This document shows positions 1-5,504 of a stretch of DNA of 10,769 nucleotides, piece after piece. The position numbers were made by a program, and so were the translations under genes. How positions within the stretch are numbered: the stretch's first letter is position 1; every line of letters begins with the position of its first letter. The notes beneath the pieces are model-generated. The model had not been told where the DNA came from and searched no databases. It worked only from the letters and a program-made list of their open reading frames with translations. Origin of the DNA: Candidatus Atribacteria bacterium (GTDB lineage Bacteria > Atribacterota > Atribacteria > Atribacterales > Atribacteraceae); the NCBI GenBank assembly GCA_026390275.1, contig JAPLGF010000276.1, forward strand, positions 1 to 10,769. The letters are read 5' to 3'.

Positions 1-1194
1 AGCTTCATCTATGGCAACCTTTATAGCATGGGAGGATTCCGGGGCGGGCAGAATCCCCTCGGTCTGGGCAAACAGCATGGCTGCTTCAAATACACCATTT
101 TGCATTACGGAAGTAGCTTCAAACAGCCCGTCATGATAAAGCTGACTCACCAGCGGGGATTCTCCATGATATCTTAAGCCTCCCGCATGGATCCCGGCGG
201 GCGTGAAATCATGACCCAGGGTGTACATTTTCATGAGAGGAGTCATGCCGGCTACATCCCCAAAATCGTATTCAAACTTTCCTTGCAGAAAAGATGAACA
301 GACGACTGGCTCCACGGCAATGGCCCGAAAATCATGTTTTCCGCTTATTTTATCTCGTAAGAAGGGCAGAACTATTCCCCCAAAATTACTCCCGCCTCCC
401 ACGCAACCGATGATGATATCCGGGTATTTTTCACCAGCTTTTTCCAGCTGGAGTTTAGCTTCCTCCCCAATCACGGTTTGATGAAGGAGAACATGGTTCA
501 AAACACTCCCTAAGCTGTATTTTGATCCGGGAGTGTTGACCGCGTCTTCTACTGCTTCGCTGATGGCAATCCCTAAACTCCCCAGAGATTCGGGATTTTT
601 AGCCAGAATATCCCGACCGGCCCTGGTCTTATCGCTGGGACTGGCAAATACGTTCGCTCCAAAAGTCTGCATGAGCACTCGCCGATATGGTTTCTGTTGA
701 AAACTCACTTTGACCATGTAGACGGTGCATTCTAATCCAAAAAATTGACAGGCCATGGACAGAGCTGATCCCCATTGTCCGGCACCGGTTTCGGTGGTCA
801 AACGCTTCGTTCCATCTTTCTTGTTGTAATAAGCCTGCGCCACTGCAGTATTGGGCTTGTGACTGCCCACCGGATTGTCCCCTTCATATTTATAATAGAT
901 ACGAGCAGGAGTTTTAAGCGCCTTTTCCAACCGGGACGCTCGAATAAGAGGGGTAGGTCTCCAGATTCGATAGATATCCAGTACTTCTCCGGGAATATCG
1001 ATATAACGCTGAGTACTCATCTCCTGCTCCAACAGGCTGGGGGGAAATATGGGGGCAAGGTCTTCTGGCTTCACCGGCTGTCGGGTAACGGGATGCAGCG
1101 GGGGGTCCATGGGACGGGGAAGATCGGGAATGATATTATACCAGGTAGTCGGGATGTCCTTTTCACTCAGATAAATCCGTTTCATTTCCTCCAT
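1..1194 (-). CDS. trpB: Tryptophan synthase beta chain, TrpB2 type (C-terminus beyond window)
   Basis: A PLP enzyme that condenses indole with L-serine to give L-tryptophan in the cytoplasm. The reading frame is open from the start to the window edge, giving 398 codons; TrpB2 proteins are usually about 440-455 residues, so only the C-terminal tail is missing. Visible motifs are the PLP lysine in GSHKPNTA (K113), TETGAGQWG with the catalytic-type glutamate E135, the phosphate-binding loop GCVGGGSN (263-270) and the late EGILPAPESSHA block (379-390). The long N-terminal extension and the GSHKPN form (rather than GAHKIN) mark the TrpB2 subfamily, which often occurs without TrpA. Two in-frame ATGs lie at 1200 and 1194; 1194 is chosen because it sits 7 nt from the Shine-Dalgarno sequence. 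It follows the TrpXYZ-like transporter genes by about 220 nt with no clear terminator, so read-through is plausible. Confidence 0.93.
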   Translation of the reverse strand, partial: MEEMKRIYLSEKDIPTTWYNIIPDLPRPMDPPLHPVTRQPVKPEDLAPIFPPSLLEQEMSTQRYIDIPGEVLDIYRIWRPTPLIRASRLEKALKTPARIYYKYEGDNPVGSHKPNTAVAQAYYNKKDGTKRLTTETGAGQWGSALSMACQFFGLECTVYMVKVSFQQKPYRRVLMQTFGANVFASPSDKTRAGRDILAKNPESLGSLGIAISEAVEDAVNTPGSKYSLGSVLNHVLLHQTVIGEEAKLQLEKAGEKYPDIIIGCVGGGSNFGGIVLPFLRDKISGKHDFRAIAVEPVVCSSFLQGKFEYDFGDVAGMTPLMKMYTLGHDFTPAGIHAGGLRYHGESPLVSQLYHDGLFEATSVMQNGVFEAAMLFAQTEGILPAPESSHAIKVAIDEA

Positions 1195-1201
1195 GTTCAT
1201 T

Positions 1202-1207
1202 CCTCCT
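1202..1207 (-). promoter_or_regulatory. Ribosome binding site that decides the trpB2 start
   Basis: AGGAGG on the minus strand. It is only 1 nt from the ATG at 1200 but 7 nt from the ATG at 1194, so the second ATG is the better start and shortens the protein by two residues. Confidence 0.7.
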
Positions 1208-1209
1208 TA

Positions 1210-1275
1210 CCCCATCGGGGCGTAATGAAATTCAGTACACAACAAAACGGGAACACCTTCTTGTTCTGCACTGAA
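1210..1275 (-). promoter_or_regulatory. Hairpin-rich leader in front of trpB2
   Basis: An imperfect inverted repeat with 15-nt arms spans 1231-1275. As minus-strand RNA the arms are UUCAGUGCAGAACAA and UUGUUGUGUACUGAA, with one G-U pair, one mismatch and a 15-nt loop. The GAACA at the inner end of the first arm can instead pair with UGUUC in the loop, giving a competing shorter hairpin. A second small hairpin, CCCC-GAT-GGGG (1210-1220), ends 2 nt before the Shine-Dalgarno sequence. No U-tract follows either one, so this is not an intrinsic terminator. It could be a translational or processing control element, or a DNA operator palindrome. The rest of the 1201-1414 spacer shows no convincing promoter. 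Confidence 0.4.
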
Positions 1276-1414
1276 CTTGATTCCTCTCCTATCACCAAGA
1301 TACTTCCTTCTTTCCGGAAAAAGGGACAGAAACATACCACCAGTGAGTTGTTCACCATTTTTTTACCATTGGATTGAGATGTTATGGAACGGCCGGCATG
1401 TAACCGTTTAATGC

Positions 1415-2221
1415 CTATTTCTTCGCAGTGGACAAGAGCGCACGATCTTCCGCAAATTGTTTGTGTCTGGTCTCACTAAAACGGTCGAGTAATTCCGGAA
1501 TAGTGAGTTTTTTTCTCCCCTCTCCAGAAATATCGAGTACAATCTCTCCCCCATCCATCATGAGAGTCCGGGTTCCAAAATTCAGAGCCTCTGATAGATC
1601 GTGGGTAATCATCAAGGCAGTGAGATGATCATTCCGAATGAGTTGATTAGTCAGGTCCATGATTTTCTCTGCTGTCTTGGGGTCCAAATTGGCGGTGTGC
1701 TCATCCAATAGAAGGACTTTGGGATCACCAATCGTCGCCATCAGGAGAGCTAAAGCCTGTCGTTGACCACCAGAGAGGAGACCAACCCGATCCCGGAGAC
1801 GATTTTCCAATCCCAAACCAACCTCAGATAATTTAGTTTTAAATCTTTTTCTCATGGAGTCGTTGATTGCTATGCGAAGTCCCCGGGGTTTCCCCTTTCG
1901 AAAGGCAATGGCAAAGTTTTCCTCGATGGTGAGCGAAGCTGCAGTGCCTTGATAGGTATTCTGAAACACCCGACCTAAATAGTGCGCCCGACGAAATGCG
2001 GGATATTTGGTGACTTCTTCACTGTTGATAAAAACCCGGCCACTATCAGGGAAAAAGTTACCGCTGATCAGGTTGAGCACGGTGGTTTTACCCGCTCCAT
2101 TACTGCCCACGATGGTGATGAATTCGCCCCCCTGAACCCGGAGATCCAGATTCCGGATCGCCCACCGTTCATCCAGAGTATTCCGGAAGAAGTACTTATT
2201 GACTTTTTCCAGGGTGAGCAT
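1415..2221 (-). CDS. trpZ: ABC transporter ATP-binding protein, TrpZ-like
   Basis: Cytoplasmic ATPase subunit of an uptake ABC transporter of the TrpXYZ type, hydrolysing ATP to drive amino-acid import. In order: Walker A GSNGAGKT (39-46), Q-loop glutamine (about Q87), signature LSGGQRQ (149-155), Walker B VLLLDE (169-174) running into a DEHTANLD D-loop (173-180), and the switch histidine H207 in ITHD. The DEHTA form after Walker B, in place of the commoner DEPT or DEPF, is typical of this subfamily. The 268-residue length is normal. The ATG directly abuts the TAG of the permease gene, which indicates translational coupling; the AAAGGG near the permease 3' end would serve as ribosome binding site. 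Specificity for tryptophan is inferred from family and from the neighbouring trpB2, not from this protein itself. Confidence 0.9.
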   Translation of the reverse strand: MLTLEKVNKYFFRNTLDERWAIRNLDLRVQGGEFITIVGSNGAGKTTVLNLISGNFFPDSGRVFINSEEVTKYPAFRRAHYLGRVFQNTYQGTAASLTIEENFAIAFRKGKPRGLRIAINDSMRKRFKTKLSEVGLGLENRLRDRVGLLSGGQRQALALLMATIGDPKVLLLDEHTANLDPKTAEKIMDLTNQLIRNDHLTALMITHDLSEALNFGTRTLMMDGGEIVLDISGEGRKKLTIPELLDRFSETRHKQFAEDRALLSTAKK

Positions 2222-3130
2222 CTATTTCAGCCCTTTCATTTTTTCTTTTATAACAGGGAACGAAAGAATAAAAATGACTAAAAGTCCGGTAAAGAGTTTT
2301 AAATCATAAGGCTTGAAGCCGATACGATACCCCCAGTTCAATGCAATGGCGGTCGCCATTCGATATACCACTGCTCCCAAAACCACCTGCAAAGTCATGA
2401 AAAGAATGTTTCTTCCCCGAACTAAAACTTCACCGACGATAACGGAAGCAAGACCAGCCACCACCATCCCAATCCCCATGTTAATATCCACAAACCCCTG
2501 GTATTGAGCAAACATGGCTCCGGAAAGAGCAACCAGGGCATTAGAAACAGCCACACCAATCAGTTTGGTTTTATCAGGATTGATGCCCTGCACTTCCACC
2601 AGCGATTCACTGTCCCCGGTGGCCCGGATGGCCAGGCCAATTTCAGTGTGGAGGAAGAGATCCAAAAGTCCTTTGAGCAGGAGAACCAACCCCATCAAAA
2701 ATATTAAACGGAGATAGGTTTCAGGAACTCCAGAAAATGCGTTCTTTAAAAGTGAAAAAACGGTATGATGACCCAAATTTTCCGAGAGAGAGATATTCGG
2801 TCTCCCCATGATTCGAAGATTAATTGAATAAAGACAGATCATCGTCAAAATTCCGGAAAGGAGAGCGGGAATCTTAGAAAAGGTATTCAATGCCCCGGTC
2901 ATGAGACCGGCCAGAGCACCAGCAATAAAGGCGGCTGCCATTCCAACAAAAGGACCAAAACCCCGGTAGGTCATAAAAGCGAATACTGCTGCTCCCAAAG
3001 GATAACTCCCATCCACAGTCAGATCCGGAAAATTTAAACATCGGAAAGTGATAAACACCCCCAGTGCCAGAATGGCAAATAAAAGCCCCTCCTGTACACT
3101 GTAGACTAAAAAGTCACTTATACTCTCCAC
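2222..3130 (-). CDS. trpY: ABC transporter permease, TrpY-like (BPD_transp_2 family)
   Basis: Inner-membrane permease of the same transporter, 302 residues, related to the LivH/LivM-type permeases. It is hydrophobic almost throughout, with about eight membrane segments. The conserved early block NFPDLTVDGS (33-42) and the cytoplasmic coupling block GLAIRATGD (165-173) are those of permeases paired with ABC_sub_bind (PF04392) binding proteins. The start codon is GTG at 3130: a TGA lies three codons upstream in frame and no good internal start follows soon. The start is weakly served, since AGAGG directly touches the GTG and a better AAGGA lies about 12 nt away. The gene is separated from the broken binding-protein gene by 219 nt containing strong palindromes, and abuts the ATPase gene. 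Transport of tryptophan or another aromatic amino acid is inferred. Confidence 0.88.
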   Translation of the reverse strand: MESISDFLVYSVQEGLLFAILALGVFITFRCLNFPDLTVDGSYPLGAAVFAFMTYRGFGPFVGMAAAFIAGALAGLMTGALNTFSKIPALLSGILTMICLYSINLRIMGRPNISLSENLGHHTVFSLLKNAFSGVPETYLRLIFLMGLVLLLKGLLDLFLHTEIGLAIRATGDSESLVEVQGINPDKTKLIGVAVSNALVALSGAMFAQYQGFVDINMGIGMVVAGLASVIVGEVLVRGRNILFMTLQVVLGAVVYRMATAIALNWGYRIGFKPYDLKLFTGLLVIFILSFPVIKEKMKGLK

Positions 3131-3236
3131 CCTCTTTCAAATTCCTTCTCACTCTATCCACCTTGAAAATGCGTTGAAAAGATGTGGAATTGAAAAAGGC
3201 ACCCCTCATCCCTGAAAATGACCATCTCAAGGAATC

Positions 3237-3299
3237 TCCCCCTTTGGATAAAGGGGGAGGGGGGATTTGATGTTCCCGGTAGCCAGATCAAATCCCCCC
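3237..3299. repeat. Two-hairpin palindromic element between trpX and trpY
   Basis: Two perfect inverted repeats stand back to back. The first (3237-3258) has 9-bp arms TCCCCCTTT and AAAGGGGGA around the loop GGAT. The second has 12-bp arms GGGGGGATTTGA (3259-3270) and TCAAATCCCCCC (3288-3299) around a 17-nt loop. The AATC next to the first arm can also pair with GATT in the second unit, giving a nested alternative fold. There is no U-tract at either end, so it is not a normal terminator. The layout resembles dispersed REP or MITE-like palindromes; in the mRNA it could stabilise the upstream binding-protein message or reduce read-through. Whether it is repeated elsewhere in the genome cannot be seen here. 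Confidence 0.7.
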
Positions 3300-3349
3300 T
3301 CTCTACCTCTTCCTTCAAAATAAAAAAAAGAAAGGGGTGAGTTCATATT

Positions 3350-4178
3350 TTACTGAATCAGTTTCAAGGTGACTTCGACCTTCTGGGACTTCATATTTTC
3401 CACAAACTGGTCAAGGGATTCTTTCATCTTGGTCAAATCCAGATCCAGATCCTTCGCTACCTTGGTATTGAAGAGAAGAAACAGCTTATTGGCAAATTCC
3501 ACCGGTATATCACCGGGCTTTTCACCCTTCAATATCCGGGCGACGACATCTGCCGTTTGCCGGCCATGAAGATAATAATCAAACCCCAATGCCATCAATG
3601 CCCCTTTTTCAGCTGTGGTGGGATCAGCCAGGACGAGAGGGATACTCATTGGTCACGACGGAGTTGACTTCTCCGGCATTATAAATGGTTCCCATATTCT
3701 TAGCATCGGGGAAAAGGAACTTATACAGATAGATTTGTTTATCAACCGGAGTCATATCGGATACACCGGTAACATTCCCCCCCGGTTTCATGTTGTCTTT
3801 CACCAGACCAGCACTGATCGGATCAGTCACAGCAGAAAAGACGATGGGAATATCTTTAGTGGCATTGGCTGCGGCCTGAGAGGTAGGAGTGGCAATGGAG
3901 ACAATAATATCAACCTTATCAGATACAAATTTTTGGGCGATGGTATTGGCTGTTGCCACATCCCCCTGGGCGGATTGAAAATCATAGACAATATTCTGAT
4001 CGGGGATAAATCCATACACCTCTTTCAAGGCATCCCGGAGACCATCCCGCGCGGCATTGAGAGCCGGGTGGTCAACAATCTGCATGACACCAACTTTCAC
4101 CGGTTCGGCTGCTCCCACTGGAGCAATGCTCATGGCCATCAGAACAACGACGAATAAAAGAATCACCAATTTTTTCAT
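3350..4178 (-). pseudogene. trpX: ABC transporter substrate-binding protein, TrpX-like, broken by internal deletion and frameshift
   Basis: Periplasmic or extracellular binding protein of the ABC_sub_bind family (PF04392). The first part (4178-3624, 184 codons) has a signal peptide with hydrophobic core LVILLFVVVLMAM and an AxA-like site near residue 23-24; there is no lipobox cysteine. It matches the family through GTIYNAGEVNSVVTNE, then runs out of frame to a TGA. The second part, in another frame, resumes at IPLVLADPTTAEKGALMALG and runs to the normal C-terminus at 3350. From knowledge of the family, about 60 residues normally lie between these blocks, so the lesion is an internal deletion joined out of frame around 3636-3645, not a simple indel. 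An ATG at 3649 overlaps the first part's end by 26 nt and could restart translation of a 99-residue tail, but a working binding protein is unlikely. Start: AAAGGAGGT lies 6-7 nt before the ATG at 4178. Confidence 0.85.
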
Positions 4179-4194
4179 TCCCTTACCTCCTTTG

Positions 4195-4230
4195 AAATAA
4201 AAAACCCCCCGTCCGTAGGGACGGGGGGTT
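4195..4230 (-). terminator. Intrinsic terminator of the T-box leader
   Basis: A perfect 12-bp stem, AACCCCCCGTCC (4203-4214) and GGACGGGGGGTT (4219-4230), around a 4-nt loop, followed in the minus direction by a U-rich stretch (TTTTTTATTTC). Its 5' arm region also contributes to the competing antiterminator that carries the T-box sequence. The gene's Shine-Dalgarno sequence follows immediately. Confidence 0.92.
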
Positions 4231-4465
4231 GAAAACCCGCGGTACCACCCTCATTGAGCACCTCAATGCTCCACCTCTCTGCTTTATAACGCTAGCGCGG
4301 TATCCCCTACTCAAAGCATAACACTTCTTTCGGTTCACTCCTCCAGGACCCATTCATTTCTCTTCGAACACCGGGATCGCAGATTTTCTACCGACTCTCT
4401 GAAGTTATAACAAAGAAACTACTTCTTCCCTTCTCAGGATTTCCCTATTCACGATGTAATGGAAT
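4203..4465 (-). ncRNA. T-box riboswitch (tRNA-sensing leader) of the trpXYZ genes
   Basis: This leader senses uncharged tRNA: a specifier codon in Stem I pairs with the anticodon, and the T-box pairs with the NCCA end to favour an antiterminator. Seen in order: the Stem I 5' internal-loop motif AGAAGTA (4426-4420), the apical-loop motif AGAGAGTCGG (4400-4391) and a following TGCGATCC T-loop, the linker GAGTAGG after Stem I (4312-4306), the T-box TGGTACCGCG (4247-4238), and the terminator. The specifier should lie about 4332-4316 (CGAAAGAAGTGTTATGC). Triplets GAA, TGT, GTT, TTA and TAT are possible by position; TGG is absent. The T-box base after TGG is T, which pairs with a discriminator A. 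That fits tRNAs such as Tyr, Val or Leu better than the usual bacterial tRNA-Trp (G73). The element is certain; the cognate tRNA is not. Confidence 0.95.
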
Positions 4466-4471
4466 AAAATT

Positions 4472-4499
4472 ATTATACGTCATTTTCAAAAGATGTAAA
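4472..4499 (-). promoter_or_regulatory. Sigma-70-type promoter for the T-box/trpXYZ transcript
   Basis: -35 TTTACA (4499-4494), a 16-nt spacer, and -10 TATAAT (4477-4472), on the minus strand. Transcription would start near 4465, about 30 nt before T-box Stem I. The -35 is one base from consensus and the -10 is perfect. Confidence 0.85.
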
Positions 4500-4524
4500 G
4501 AGCTGAAAAGAAATTCTTCAGCTC
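4500..4524. repeat. Perfect palindrome between the divergent trpX and ogt promoters
   Basis: 8-bp arms GAGCTGAA and TTCAGCTC around a 9-nt centre. It directly abuts the -35 box of the T-box promoter and lies about 40 nt upstream of the ogt promoter. No T-run follows on either strand, so an operator is as plausible as an RNA hairpin. No regulator gene is visible nearby. Confidence 0.5.
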
Positions 4525-4563
4525 TCTGATGGCACCAGAAATCGGCATGTTTGTCTTTTCACG

Positions 4564-4591
4564 TTCTTTCCGGGGTAAAATACGATATAAT
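4564..4591 (+). promoter_or_regulatory. Probable promoter for ogt
   Basis: A perfect -10 TATAAT at 4586-4591, with only a poor -35 (TTCTTT, 4564-4569, 16-nt spacer). It would start transcription near 4598 and leave a leader of under 20 nt before the ATG at 4616. This argues against the longer in-frame start at 4529, which lies upstream of the promoter. Confidence 0.55.
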
Positions 4592-4615
4592 GTTTCATTC
4601 TACCGAAGGGGAAAA

Positions 4616-5191
4616 ATGTGTATGCTCATTTACCGCTTGATTCAGACTTGTGATGGAATCGCTCTCTTGGGATGGTATGATCACCGTATTGCGGTATTTG
4701 TGTTCCCTCAATCATCACCCGAAAAAGGAATGGAAAGGATGACTACTTACCACCTTCCCCCCTACGATCAGATAGAAAGAGGAAAGACCAGCCCGGACCC
4801 CACTTTAGAAGAGAAAATTATCTCTTATTTTGAAGGGACACCGGTCGATTTTCCCGAACCGGTTTACCTGGACCACCTTTCACCATTCTGTCAAATCGTT
4901 CTGCAAATGATTCGCTCCATTCCCCGCGGACAAGCCATGACTTATAAACAAGTGGCAAAAATGGTCAACCATCCCAGGGCAGCGCGGGCTGTGGGACAGG
5001 TTATGAGCATGAACCCCATCCCTCTCATCATCCCCTGCCACCGGGTGATTGCTCATGACCATCTCGGTGGTTTCGGATTTGGATTACCCTGGAAAGCACA
5101 TCTTCTGTCCCTGGAACATTTCAACCTCGATTCTCTACCACATCGTAGCTCTTTTTATCCACCACCCGGAAAAGAACAACCTACGGTGTAA
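4616..5191 (+). CDS. ogt: Methylated-DNA--protein-cysteine methyltransferase (O6-alkylguanine repair)
   Basis: A suicide DNA-repair enzyme that moves alkyl groups from O6-alkylguanine to its own cysteine. The active-site block PCHRV puts the acceptor cysteine at C141. Upstream are the helix-turn-helix region RGQAMTYKQVAKMV (104-117), the arginine-finger stretch PRAARAVGQVM (120-130) and the hinge asparagine N133; downstream is the conserved GGFGFGLPWKAHLLSLE block. The N-terminal domain is short and diverged, as usual. The ATG at 4616 (191 residues) is chosen: GAAGGGG lies 4 nt upstream, and the ATG at 4622 is an alternative. It is the only plus-strand gene in the window, divergent from the T-box operon and convergent with the TPP-enzyme gene, so probably monocistronic. 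No ada-like regulatory domain is present. Confidence 0.93.
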   Translation: MCMLIYRLIQTCDGIALLGWYDHRIAVFVFPQSSPEKGMERMTTYHLPPYDQIERGKTSPDPTLEEKIISYFEGTPVDFPEPVYLDHLSPFCQIVLQMIRSIPRGQAMTYKQVAKMVNHPRAARAVGQVMSMNPIPLIIPCHRVIAHDHLGGFGFGLPWKAHLLSLEHFNLDSLPHRSSFYPPPGKEQPTV

Positions 5192-5255
5192 GATTACTGA
5201 GTCTAACGGAAATAATAAATTGTAGGTTCAAACAGACTGCAAAACATAAAACTCC

Positions 5256-5277
5256 GAAACATAGCCGGTTTCTTTTT
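5256..5277 (+). terminator. Weak candidate terminator of ogt
   Basis: A 5-bp stem GAAAC/GTTTC with a 7-nt loop, followed by TTTTT, 65 nt after the ogt stop. The stem is short and AT-rich, so the call is tentative. Confidence 0.3.
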
Positions 5278-5449
5278 CAATTCACTATATCGGATCATTT
5301 TTCACTCCCCAAACACCGTATCATCTATAATTTTACCGTGTCCGGGTTGTTCCTGGTAAAGTCTATTTTATAGGTTTAAAAAACCAACAATTATAATGAG
5401 AATCAGTGCTTTATTAAGATTAAAACCTTAAAATCAAACCGGAGTTTAT

Positions 5450-5487
5450 CCCCTTATTTTTCATTGAATTTTGTCTTGAAAAAGGGG
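5450..5487 (-). repeat. Imperfect hairpin just downstream of the TPP-enzyme gene
   Basis: Arms CCCC-TTA-TTTTTCA (5450-5463) and TGAAAAAGGGG (5477-5487) pair over 11 bp with a 3-nt bulge and a 13-nt loop. It starts 18 nt after the gene's stop codon on the minus strand. No U-tract follows it, so it may be a 3'-end stabilising hairpin, not an intrinsic terminator. Confidence 0.35.
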
Positions 5488-5504
5488 TACACCCTATGTA
5501 TCAG

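Larger units (their letters stand above)
5192..5504. other. Convergent intergenic spacer, 313 nt, AT-rich
   Basis: Lies between the 3' ends of ogt and the TPP-enzyme gene. It holds a weak terminator candidate (5256-5277), a small hairpin GGTTT-AAA-AAACC near 5373-5385 and a larger inverted repeat (5450-5487). I see no coding sequence with a ribosome binding site, no tRNA and no convincing promoter. A TATAAT occurs near 5390 but has no partner -35 box. Confidence 0.6.

Noticed and set aside
1197..1358. A 53-codon minus-strand reading frame in the trpB2 leader whose TGA overlaps the ATG at 1200
   Set aside because: It has no ribosome binding site, overlaps the leader hairpin, is not recognisable, and has only one Trp codon, so it does not look like a trp leader peptide.
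775..1377. A 200-codon plus-strand reading frame
   Set aside because: It lies mostly antisense to the clearly recognisable trpB2 coding sequence and has no family resemblance.
3615..4157. A 180-codon plus-strand reading frame
   Set aside because: It is antisense to the trpX remnant, where both fragments match the ABC_sub_bind family; the plus-strand product is not recognisable.
4529..4615. A 29-residue N-terminal extension of ogt
   Set aside because: It would start upstream of the likely -10 box, has no ribosome binding site, and is not part of the MGMT family.
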